Origin: Actinomycetota bacterium
GTDB taxonomy: Bacteria; Actinomycetota; Acidimicrobiia; IMCC26256; JACDBD01
DNA: 6,301 bases
Assembly (NCBI GenBank): GCA_013695115.1
Contig: JACDBD010000195.1
Coordinates: 1-6,301, forward strand
Reading direction: 5' to 3'
Shown: one piece after another, positions 1 to 6,301 of the stretch
Position numbering within the stretch: the first letter of the stretch is position 1
Layout of the letters: the number at the start of each line of letters is the position of its first letter
Notes under the pieces: generated by a model
The model's input: only the letters and a program-made list of their open reading frames with translations
Told to the model about the DNA's origin: nothing
Database searches by the model: none
Made by a program: the position numbers and the translations under genes

Positions 1-17
1 GGCCGGGTATCCCGGCC
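1..17. repeat. Perfect 7-bp stem / 3-nt loop inverted repeat at the left edge
   Basis: GGCCGGG (1-7) and CCCGGCC (11-17) are exact reverse complements around a TAT loop. The repeat ends 23 bp before the DAHP synthase start codon. The bases just after it (CGC) could pair with sequence left of the window, so the stem may be longer. No T-run follows on the plus strand. It could be a U-less terminator of an upstream gene, a structured leader element of the DAHP synthase transcript, or chance in GC-rich DNA. The sequence alone does not decide. Confidence 0.5.
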
Positions 18-40
18 CGCAGCGAGCGCGGCAATAGAAG

Positions 41-1423
41 ATGACCGATCCTCTTCTCAGTCCCGACGCCCCTCGCATGTTCGCGACGGAGTGGTCGCCC
101 GACGGCTGGCGGTCGCGCCCGGCAGTCCAGCAGCCCGAGTGGCCCGACGCCCCCGCCGCCGAGACGGCACTGGACGAGCTGCGGGGCCTGCCGCCGCTGG
201 TGTTCGCGGGCGAGGCGCGCCAGCTCACCGAGTCGCTGGCGGCCACCGCCGAAGGGAAGGGCTTCCTCTTGCTCGCGGGGGACTGCGCCGAGTCGTTCGA
301 GGCGTTCTCGGCCGACACGATCCGCGACAAGCTGAAGGTCATCCTCCAGATGGCGGTCGTGCTGACCTACTCGACCGGCGTCCCCGTCACCAAGGTCGGC
401 CGCATCGCGGGCCAGTTCGCCAAGCCCCGCTCCGAGCCCACCGAGGCGCGTAGCGGCACCGAGCTCCCCTCGTTCCGGGGCGACATCGTCAACGGCTTCG
501 CCTTCGACGCCGAAGCCCGCAAAGCCGACCCGACGCGACTCGTGCGCGCTTACAACCAATCGGCCGCGACCCTGAACCTGCTCCGGGCGTTCACCAAGGG
601 CGGGTTCGCCGACCTCTCACGGGTGCACGCGTGGAACCTCGAGTACGTCGCTACCAGCCGGGAGGGAAAGCGGTACGAGGCCCTGGCCCAGGAGATCGAG
701 CGGGCGCTGCGGTTCATGGCCGCGTGCGGGATCGACCTCGACGGCGAGCTCCAGCTGCACGAAGTCGACTTCTACACCGCCCACGAGGCGCTCGTCCTCG
801 CGTACGAGGAGGCGCTCACCCGGCGCGACAGCCTGACCGGCGACTGGTACGACTGCTCCGCCCACCTGTTGTGGGTGGGCGAGCGCAGCCGGCAACCCGC
901 CGGAGCCCACGTCGAGTTCCTCGCCGGCGTGGGGAACCCGTTGGGTGTGAAGCTGGGCCCGACCGCCACGCCCGAGGAGGCGGTCGCCCTGTGCGAGCGG
1001 CTCAACCCCCGCCGCCGCCCCGGCCGGCTGGTGCTCTTCAGCCGCATGGGCGCCGATCGGGTCGTCCAGGGCCTCCCCCCGATCCTGCGGGCGGTGACGA
1101 TGGCGGGCCATCCGGTCGTGTGGGCGTGCGACCCGATGCACGGGAACACCTTCGTGCACGACAGCGGGTACAAGACACGGCGCTTCGAGGACGTGATGCG
1201 CGAGCTGCGAGGTTTCTTCGCCGCCTGTGAGACCGCGGGCGCGTGGCCGGGCGGGGTCCACATCGAGCTGACCGGCGACAACGTCACCGAGTGCCTCGGC
1301 GGGACCGAGGAGGTGCTCGACGAGCACCTCGAGCAACGGTACGAGACGATGTGCGATCCGCGCCTGAACGCGCGCCAGTCGCTCGACCTCGCGTTCCAGG
1401 TATCGGAGCTCCTGCGGCACTAG
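41..1423 (+). CDS. aroG: Class II 3-deoxy-D-arabino-heptulosonate-7-phosphate (DAHP) synthase
   Basis: This cytoplasmic enzyme condenses phosphoenolpyruvate with erythrose 4-phosphate to DAHP, the committed entry to the shikimate pathway and aromatic amino acids. The 460-residue product is close in length to M. tuberculosis AroG (462 aa) and matches it from about residue 27 to the end. The metal ligands known for that family are all present: C82 in AGDCAESF, H367 in CDPMHGN, E409 in HIELTGDN and D439 in MCDPRLN. Likely PEP/phosphate-site residues are E281-R282 (VGERSRQ), K304 (GVKLGP) and R335 (FSRMG). Other family blocks include KVGRIAGQFAKPRS (118-131) and the C-terminal RLNARQSLDLAFQVSELLR. 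An in-frame TAG at 35-37 makes ATG 41 the most upstream start. Its ribosome site is weak (GAAG abuts the ATG). M13 at position 77 is an alternative with no better site. The gene precedes kgd by 26 bp, so co-transcription is likely. Feedback by aromatic amino acids is common in this class, but I cannot read effector specificity here. Function is very secure. Confidence 0.97.
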   Translation: MTDPLLSPDAPRMFATEWSPDGWRSRPAVQQPEWPDAPAAETALDELRGLPPLVFAGEARQLTESLAATAEGKGFLLLAGDCAESFEAFSADTIRDKLKVILQMAVVLTYSTGVPVTKVGRIAGQFAKPRSEPTEARSGTELPSFRGDIVNGFAFDAEARKADPTRLVRAYNQSAATLNLLRAFTKGGFADLSRVHAWNLEYVATSREGKRYEALAQEIERALRFMAACGIDLDGELQLHEVDFYTAHEALVLAYEEALTRRDSLTGDWYDCSAHLLWVGERSRQPAGAHVEFLAGVGNPLGVKLGPTATPEEAVALCERLNPRRRPGRLVLFSRMGADRVVQGLPPILRAVTMAGHPVVWACDPMHGNTFVHDSGYKTRRFEDVMRELRGFFAACETAGAWPGGVHIELTGDNVTECLGGTEEVLDEHLEQRYETMCDPRLNARQSLDLAFQVSELLRH

Positions 1424-1436
1424 GGGCCAGCACCCC

Positions 1437-1443
1437 AGGAGGT
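1437..1443 (+). promoter_or_regulatory. Strong Shine-Dalgarno site for kgd
   Basis: AGGAGGT lies 6 nt before the ATG at 1450, an ideal match and spacing for 16S anti-SD pairing. It fixes the kgd start at 1450, although the reading frame is open far upstream into the DAHP synthase gene. The 26-bp intergenic stretch (1424-1449) contains this site and no visible promoter or terminator, which supports read-through transcription from the upstream gene. Confidence 0.9.
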
Positions 1444-1449
1444 AGGACC

Positions 1450-4400
1450 ATGGCGGGGGGAGACTTCGAGGACTACGGGCCCAACTCCGGGTTCTTCGAG
1501 GAGATGCATGGCCGCTACCTCGAGAACCCGGCCGCGGTCGACGAGACCTGGCGGGCGTTCTTCGAGGGGAAGACCCCGCCCGCACCCGAACCCGCTCCCG
1601 CGAGTGAGCCGGCCGCCGCCGCCCCGCCCGCCGCTCCCCCGCCGCCGGCGGAGCCGCCAGAGCGCCCTGAAGCCGTTCCGGTTGCCGTGGTCGAGCCCCC
1701 GGCGCCCCCGCGCCCCCCTCTGCTCTTGGAGGGCGAGGAGTCGAGCCCGCTGCGGGGCGCGTCGGCGCGGGTCGTCGAGAACATGGAGGCGAGCCTCGGC
1801 GTCCCCACCGCCACTTCGGTGCGGACCGTCCCGGCCAAGCTCCTCGAAGTCAACCGGACGATCCTCAACAACCACCTCGCCCGCACCGGCGGGGGCAAGA
1901 TCAGCTTCACCCACCTCATCGCCTACGCGGTCGTGCGGGCGCTGCGCGAGGTCCCGGCCATGAACTCGGGCTTCGGGCTCGCCGACGGCCAGCCCGTCCT
2001 CGTCCGCCACGAGCACGTCAACCTCGGTCTCGCGGTCGACGTGAAGAAGAGCGACGGCTCGCACAACCTCCTCGTGCCCAACATCCGTGCGGCCGACGCG
2101 CTCGACTTCGCCGCGTTCCACGCCGCCTACGAGGAGCTGATTGCCAAGGTCCGGTCGAACAAGCTGTCGCCCGACGACTTCGCCGGCACGACCGGCACGG
2201 TCACGAACCCCGGGACGATCGGCACCGAGCACTCCGTGCCTCGACTCATGCCGGGGCAGGGCTTCATCATCGGCGTGGGCGCGATCCACTTCCCCGCCGA
2301 GTACGAGGGCGCCGATCCCCACACGCTGGCCAAGCTCGGGGTGAGCAAGACGATCACCCTGACGAGCACGTACGACCACCGCATCATCCAGGGCGCCGAG
2401 AGCGGCGAGTTCCTGGCCGTCGTGCACAAGCTCCTCGTGGGCGAGGACGAGTTCTACGACGAGATCTTCAAGAGCTTCACGGTGCCGTACGAGCCGGCGC
2501 GTTGGAGTGTCGACATCAGCGAGGCCGAGGAAGGCACCGCTGAGCACGACAAGGCCGTACACGTCCAGCAGCTCATCAACATGTACCGGGTGCGGGGCCA
2601 CCTCATCGCCAACCTCGACCCGCTCGGGCGCAAGGACCCCGATACCCACCCCGAGCTCGACATCAACCACTACGAGCTCACGATCTGGGACCTCGACCGT
2701 GAGTTCCCGGTCGGCGGGCTCGCGGGCCAGCGGGTGATGAAGCTGCGCGACATCCTCGGGATCCTGCGCAACGCGTATGCCCGCACCATCGGCGTCGAGT
2801 ACATGCACATCCAGGAGCCCGACCAGAAGGCCTGGATCCAGGAGCGCATCGAGGGCGTGACCTGGGAGCCCACCGACGAGGAGAAGCACCGCATCCTCGA
2901 GCGGCTCAACGCCGCCGAGGCGTTCGAGCGCTTCCTGCACACGAAGTACCTGGGCCACAAGCGCTTCAGCCTCGAGGGGGCCGAGAGCTCCGTCCCGATG
3001 CTCGACGCCCTGCTCTCGGCCGCCGCCGACGACGGCGTGGCCGAGGCGGTCCTGGGAATGCCGCACCGGGGGCGGCTCAACATCCTCGCCAACGTCGTGG
3101 GCAAGTCGTACGGGCAGATCTTCCGCGAGTTCGAGGGCGAGCTCGACCCGATGTCGGCGCAAGGGTCGGGCGACGTGAAGTACCACGTCGGCGCGACCGG
3201 GAAGCACGCGTCGCCGGCGGGCAAGGAGCTCCTGGTGACGCTGGCCTCGAACCCCAGCCACCTCGAGGCGGTCGACCCGGTGGTCGAGGGCATGGTGCGG
3301 GCGAAGGAAGACGAGCGGGGCGACCAGTCCCGCACCCAGGTGCTCCCGGTGCTGCTCCACGGCGACGCCGCCTTCGCCGGCCAAGGTGTCGTGGCCGAGA
3401 CCCTGAACCTGTCGGAGGTGCCCGGCTACGACGTCGGCGGCACCGTCCACGTCGTCGTCAACAACCAGGTCGGGTTCACTACCGCCCCCGAGATGGGGCG
3501 CTCGACCGTGTACGCGACCGACGTCGCCAAGATGGTCCAGGCGCCGATCTTCCACGTCAACGGGGACGACCCCGAGGCGTGCGTCCGCACCATCCGGCTC
3601 GCGTTCGAGTTCCGCCAGACGTTCCGCAAGGACGTCGTCGTCGACATGATCTGCTACCGGCGCTACGGCCACAACGAGGCCGACGAACCCGGGTTCACCC
3701 AGCCCCGGATGTACGAGCTCATCGACGCGCACCCGTCACCCCGCACGCGCTACACCGATCAGCTCGTGCGGCGGGGGGACATGACGATGGACGAGGCGGA
3801 GCAGGTCCTCGAGGACTTCAAGAACCGCCTCGACACTGCGTTCGCCGAGACCCACCCCAGCGCGCCCCCCGATCCGGAGCAGGCGGCGCCGCCCGACGCG
3901 CCCCGCGGTCCGCTCCCTGGCGGCAGGTCGGCTGCACCGGTCTCGGTGGCGACGAGCGTCGCGCCGACGGTGCTCGAACGGATCGTCGACCGCCTCACGA
4001 GCCGCCCCGACGACTTCGCCGTCCATCCCAAGCTCGAACGCATCCTCCAGGCCCACCGGGTGGCGTTCGACTCCGACCAGATCGACTGGGCGCTGGCCGA
4101 GACGTTCGCGTTCGGATCGCTGGTGCTCGAGGGCACACCGGTGCGGGTAGCGGGCCAGGACACCCGGCGAGGGACGTTCAGCCAGCGCCATGGCGCGCTC
4201 GTCGACACCCGAACCGAGGCCGAGTACGTGCCGCTGGCGCACCTCTCCGACGACCAGGGGCCGTTCATGCTCTACGACTCGGTGCTGTCGGAGTTCGCCG
4301 CCCTCGGCTTCGAGTACGGCTACTCGGTCGAGAACGAGGAAGCGCTCGTGTGCTGGGAAGCGCAGTTCGGCGACTTCATGAACGGCGCCCAGGTCATCAT

Positions 4401-5112
4401 CGACCAGTTCATCGTGGCGGCCGAGGACAAGTGGGGCCAGAAGAGCAGCCTGGCGATGCTGCTCCCCCACGGCTTCGAGGGCCAAGGACCCGAGCACTCG
4501 AGCGCCCGCATCGAGCGGTTCCTGGCGCTGTGCGCGGAGGACAACCTCCGGGTCGTCTACCCGTCGACGGCGGCGCAGTACTTCCACGCCCTCCGGCGGC
4601 AGGCGCTGGCGACGCGGCGGGCGCCGCTGATCTGCTTCACCCCGAAGAAGTACCTGCGGATGGCGCACACGAAGTCGCCCATCGAAGCGTTCACCAAGGG
4701 TGAGTTCCGCTACACGCTCGACGACCGAGCCACCCTCGACCGCGACGCGGTGCGCCGGGTGGTGTTCTGCACCGGCAAGGTCGGCCACGAGCTGATGGAC
4801 ACCCGCGACGAGATGGGCGCGACCGCCGCCGTCGTCCGCGTCGAGCAGCTGTACCCGTGGCCCGAGGACGACATCGTCGCCACCCTCGACCGGTACCCGA
4901 ACGCGCGTGAAGTCTGGTGGGTCCAGGAAGAGCCGGCGAACATGGGTGCCTGGGGCTACGTGCGCGCCAAGCTGGAGCGAGTGCTCCAGGGACGCGACGA
5001 GCTCCGTCATGTCGCCCGGGAGCCGAGCGCGAGCCCGGCGACCGGGAGCGCGACCGTCCACGACCGCGAGCAGGCTCAGCTGCTGACGGCCGCCTTCGAC
5101 GGCTTGAGCTGA
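1450..5112 (+). CDS. kgd: Multifunctional 2-oxoglutarate dehydrogenase E1 / decarboxylase with fused E2-like succinyltransferase domain (Kgd/OdhA type)
   Basis: The 1220-residue product (M. tuberculosis Kgd is about 1230) acts at the 2-oxoglutarate node of the TCA cycle. It performs ThDP-dependent decarboxylation and, with a lipoylated E2 and E3, forms succinyl-CoA. Residues 1-41 form the conserved N-terminal helical tail (YGPNSGFFEEMHGRYL). Residues 42-97 are a Pro/Ala-rich linker. Residues about 98-340 are an E2 acyltransferase core with the DHRIIQG motif and catalytic H310. No lipoyl domain is present. The E1 part starts near residue 365 (HVQQLINMYRVRGHL) and includes RFSLEGAES (505-513), GMPHRGRLN with H539, NPSHLEAVDP (601-610), and the ThDP/Mg motif from GDAAFAGQG (638-646) to NNQVGFT (671-677). 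It continues with IFHVNGDDPEA (700-710), YRRYGHNEADEP (736-747), GQDTRRGTFSQRH (902-914) and GQGPEHSSARIERFL (1011-1025). The C-terminal domain has VQEEPANMGAWGY. All expected catalytic blocks are intact. In the family the lipoyl groups come from the pyruvate dehydrogenase E2, and FHA proteins (GarA/OdhI) inhibit the enzyme. Neither partner is in this window. Confidence 0.97.
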   Translation: MAGGDFEDYGPNSGFFEEMHGRYLENPAAVDETWRAFFEGKTPPAPEPAPASEPAAAAPPAAPPPPAEPPERPEAVPVAVVEPPAPPRPPLLLEGEESSPLRGASARVVENMEASLGVPTATSVRTVPAKLLEVNRTILNNHLARTGGGKISFTHLIAYAVVRALREVPAMNSGFGLADGQPVLVRHEHVNLGLAVDVKKSDGSHNLLVPNIRAADALDFAAFHAAYEELIAKVRSNKLSPDDFAGTTGTVTNPGTIGTEHSVPRLMPGQGFIIGVGAIHFPAEYEGADPHTLAKLGVSKTITLTSTYDHRIIQGAESGEFLAVVHKLLVGEDEFYDEIFKSFTVPYEPARWSVDISEAEEGTAEHDKAVHVQQLINMYRVRGHLIANLDPLGRKDPDTHPELDINHYELTIWDLDREFPVGGLAGQRVMKLRDILGILRNAYARTIGVEYMHIQEPDQKAWIQERIEGVTWEPTDEEKHRILERLNAAEAFERFLHTKYLGHKRFSLEGAESSVPMLDALLSAAADDGVAEAVLGMPHRGRLNILANVVGKSYGQIFREFEGELDPMSAQGSGDVKYHVGATGKHASPAGKELLVTLASNPSHLEAVDPVVEGMVRAKEDERGDQSRTQVLPVLLHGDAAFAGQGVVAETLNLSEVPGYDVGGTVHVVVNNQVGFTTAPEMGRSTVYATDVAKMVQAPIFHVNGDDPEACVRTIRLAFEFRQTFRKDVVVDMICYRRYGHNEADEPGFTQPRMYELIDAHPSPRTRYTDQLVRRGDMTMDEAEQVLEDFKNRLDTAFAETHPSAPPDPEQAAPPDAPRGPLPGGRSAAPVSVATSVAPTVLERIVDRLTSRPDDFAVHPKLERILQAHRVAFDSDQIDWALAETFAFGSLVLEGTPVRVAGQDTRRGTFSQRHGALVDTRTEAEYVPLAHLSDDQGPFMLYDSVLSEFAALGFEYGYSVENEEALVCWEAQFGDFMNGAQVIIDQFIVAAEDKWGQKSSLAMLLPHGFEGQGPEHSSARIERFLALCAEDNLRVVYPSTAAQYFHALRRQALATRRAPLICFTPKKYLRMAHTKSPIEAFTKGEFRYTLDDRATLDRDAVRRVVFCTGKVGHELMDTRDEMGATAAVVRVEQLYPWPEDDIVATLDRYPNAREVWWVQEEPANMGAWGYVRAKLERVLQGRDELRHVAREPSASPATGSATVHDREQAQLLTAAFDGLS
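1573..1740 (+). other. Polyproline/alanine interdomain linker in Kgd
   Basis: Codons 42-97 encode a low-complexity segment dominated by Pro, Ala and Glu, including PPPP at residues 63-66 and repeated APP/EPP units. It joins the N-terminal tail to the E2-like core. Such linkers are flexible tethers in 2-oxoacid dehydrogenases and their composition, not their order, tends to be conserved. The clustered prolines would be expected to need elongation factor P for efficient translation. The segment is in frame and continuous with both flanking domains, so it is a real part of the protein. Confidence 0.85.
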
Positions 5113-6301
5113 TCCGCCGCGTCCACATCCGGGCTTGACTCGTCGGCGCGGGCCGGCAGCCACAACGCGGTGCAGAGCGCGCCGAGCAGCGCCGCCCCCG
5201 CCGCCACCAGCACGCCCGCGTGCATGCCGTCGACGAAGGCGGTGCGCGCCGCGGTGGCGAGCTCGGGGACGTCGAATCGCTCGGCGATCGCGAGCGCGGC
5301 CCCGATCTGCTCCTTGATCTGATCCGCGGCGCCGGGCGGCGCCGCGGCGGGAACGGCGTCAGCGACGTGGGACGCGTACAGCGACGACGCCACGCTGCCG
5401 ATGACGGCGACGCCGAGCGCGCCTCCCACCTGTCGGGTGGTGTCGTTCACCGCCGACCCGACGCCGGCCTTCGCCCGCGGCAGCGATCCCATGATCGACT
5501 CGGTCGCGGGCGCCATGGTCAACCCCATGCCCGCGGCCATGATCACCATGCGCCAGACGATGTCGGCATACGAGGTCGACGCGCTGACACCCGCCATGGT
5601 GATCAGGCCCACCCCCATGAGCGCGAGCCCGCTGGAGACGACGACCTTCGTGCCCACCCGTTCGACGAGCCGGGGGCTGTTGGGGGCAACGATCATCATC
5701 GTCACCGCCCACGGCATCAGTCGGATGCCGGTTCCGAGCGCGCTGTATCCCAGCACGAACTGGAAGTACTGGGTGAACAGGAAGATCGAGCCGAACATGG
5801 CGAAGAAGATGAACGCGATCGCGCTGCTGGCGGCGGTGAAGCGCGGGTTCTTGAAGAAGCCGAGGTCGAGCATGGGGTACTCGGTGCGGTGCTCCCAGAC
5901 GAAGAACAGCGCGAGCAGCAACGCTCCGATCGCGAACGCGACCAGTGTCCTCCCCTCGGTCCACCCCCGCTCGGGGGCCTCGATGATCCCGTAGACGAGC
6001 ACGATCAGCCCCGCGATCGAAAGGAGGGCGCCGACGGGGTCGAGCGGCCGCGCGGCCGGGTCCTTCGAGGTCGGGATCAGGAACGCGCCGGCGACGAGCC
6101 CGAAGACGACGATCGGGATGTTCACCCAGAAGATCGAGCCCCAGTAGAAGTGCTCGACCAGGAAGCCGCCGATCAGCGGCCCGAGGATGGCGAGGCCGGC
6201 GACCCCCGCCCACATGCCGATGGCGCGCCCCCGTTCCTGGGGCGGGAACACGTTGGTGATGATCGACAGGGTCGCCGGCATGATGAACGCGCCGCCGATG
6301 C
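5076..6301 (-). CDS. MFS transporter, DHA2 (14-TMS, EmrB/QacA-like) drug/metabolite exporter, N-terminus beyond the window
   Basis: This is an inner-membrane, probably proton-coupled exporter; the substrate cannot be inferred. The stop codon is at 5076-5078 on the minus strand. The frame is open to the right edge: six complete codons before the Met at 6281 read IGGAFI, continuing into MPATLSII, the usual family block at the end of TMS4. That Met is therefore internal and the start lies outside the window. Counting from it (401 residues visible), motif C of the antiporter families appears as GVAGLAILGPLIGG (26-39), followed by IFWVNIPI (50-57). The DHA2 hallmarks YPMLDLGFFKNPRF (135-148), GTGIRLMPWAV (183-193) and AGVGSAVNDTTRQVGGALG (262-280) follow. 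About ten hydrophobic segments are visible, roughly at 23-40, 47-69, 82-101, 110-129, 148-170, 186-200, 211-232, 238-258, 275-296 and 351-376. The polar tail is short. Family members are usually 480-550 aa, so around 100-130 residues are missing. The gene is convergent with kgd and overlaps its 3' end by 37 bp. No regulator is visible. Confidence 0.93.
   Translation of the reverse strand, partial: IGGAFIMPATLSIITNVFPPQERGRAIGMWAGVAGLAILGPLIGGFLVEHFYWGSIFWVNIPIVVFGLVAGAFLIPTSKDPAARPLDPVGALLSIAGLIVLVYGIIEAPERGWTEGRTLVAFAIGALLLALFFVWEHRTEYPMLDLGFFKNPRFTAASSAIAFIFFAMFGSIFLFTQYFQFVLGYSALGTGIRLMPWAVTMMIVAPNSPRLVERVGTKVVVSSGLALMGVGLITMAGVSASTSYADIVWRMVIMAAGMGLTMAPATESIMGSLPRAKAGVGSAVNDTTRQVGGALGVAVIGSVASSLYASHVADAVPAAAPPGAADQIKEQIGAALAIAERFDVPELATAARTAFVDGMHAGVLVAAGAALLGALCTALWLPARADESSPDVDAADQLKPSKAAVSS
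5324..5347. repeat. Perfect 10-bp inverted repeat with 4-nt loop inside the transporter gene
   Basis: CCGCGGCGCC (5324-5333) and GGCGCCGCGG (5338-5347) are exact reverse complements around GGGC. On the minus strand the region encodes the Ala/Pro/Gly-rich part (around PAAAPPGAAD) of the loop between the last two membrane segments. It lies about 210 bp past the kgd stop codon in the direction of kgd transcription, and no T-run follows. It could slow polymerase or form a strong hairpin in either transcript, but Ala/Pro/Gly codons in GC-rich DNA make such palindromes readily by chance. Confidence 0.5.

Noticed and set aside
1243..1449. Upstream in-frame extension of kgd (69 extra residues from an ATG at 1243)
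   Set aside because: The extension is Arg/Ala/Pro-rich out-of-frame translation of the DAHP synthase gene. The ATG at 1450 has an AGGAGGT site 6 nt upstream and begins the conserved N-terminal tail.
1424..1449. Possible terminator or promoter between DAHP synthase and kgd
   Set aside because: The 26 bp hold only the SD site and flanking bases. I found no inverted repeat, T-run or -10/-35-like pair.
617..1585. 322-codon minus-strand open frame opposite DAHP synthase and the start of kgd
   Set aside because: It is an Arg/Pro/Gly/Leu-rich shadow without motifs, spanning two real genes and their strong ribosome site.
1420..3732. Long open frame (770 codons) on the minus strand opposite kgd
   Set aside because: Its product is compositionally biased (Val/Asp/Leu/Arg/Glu-rich, no recognisable domain). 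It lies wholly antisense to a gene with every catalytic motif intact. High GC at third codon positions suppresses stops in the complementary frame.
3579..4703. 374-codon plus-strand open frame in another phase within kgd
   Set aside because: It is an Arg/Pro/His-rich frame-shifted reading of kgd with no motifs. The kgd frame itself is unbroken across the region.
5113..5160. Possible bidirectional terminator at the kgd/transporter junction
   Set aside because: I found no convincing stem with a T-run on either strand, and the stretch is coding for the transporter's polar C-terminal tail.
3736..5163. 475-codon minus-strand open frame opposite the 3' half of kgd
   Set aside because: It lies in the same antisense phase relative to kgd, with biased composition and no domain. 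It also overlaps the genuine transporter's 3' end on the same strand.
5401..5994. 197-codon plus-strand open frame opposite the transporter
   Set aside because: The minus-strand frame encodes clear DHA2 membrane segments and motifs across the same bases. The plus-strand product has no recognisable features.
1..6301. Novel system, mobile element, CRISPR array, tRNA or rRNA
   Set aside because: The whole window is accounted for by three well-known protein families. I saw no direct-repeat arrays, transposase motifs, RNA gene signatures or composition break.

Overview
This window is ordinary high-GC chromosomal DNA that looks actinobacterial. The base composition is very GC-rich by eye, with strongly G/C-biased third codon positions. 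The 2-oxoglutarate enzyme is of the fused E2-E1 type (Kgd/OdhA) characteristic of Actinomycetota, and the DAHP synthase is a class II enzyme closely resembling the mycobacterial AroG. I cannot place it below phylum. A lineage outside Mycobacteriales, such as Acidimicrobiia or another less-studied actinobacterial class, is plausible but is only inference.

Layout. Positions 1-40 hold a short leader with a perfect 7-bp stem-loop at the very edge. Positions 41-1423 (+) encode a complete class II 3-deoxy-D-arabino-heptulosonate-7-phosphate synthase, the first enzyme of the shikimate pathway. After a 26-bp gap carrying a strong Shine-Dalgarno sequence, positions 1450-5112 (+) encode a complete 1220-residue multifunctional 2-oxoglutarate dehydrogenase/decarboxylase. 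It has an acyltransferase (E2-like) domain fused to a thiamine-diphosphate E1. Positions 5076-6301 (-) encode most of a DHA2-type (14-TMS, EmrB/QacA-like) MFS exporter. It converges on kgd, overlaps its 3' end by 37 bp, and runs off the right edge, so its N-terminus is missing. No stretch longer than 40 bp lacks a gene.

How the genes relate. The two plus-strand genes are close enough to be co-transcribed. They would couple entry into aromatic amino-acid synthesis (PEP + erythrose-4-phosphate) with a key TCA-cycle branch point (2-oxoglutarate), but both are housekeeping enzymes and no functional link is proven. The transporter lies on the opposite strand and shows no sign of belonging to the same pathway. 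I see no mobile elements, RNA genes, CRISPR arrays or new defence-like system. The points worth a second look are the convergent overlap, the aroG-kgd pairing, two inverted repeats, a polyproline linker and the true extent of the transporter gene.
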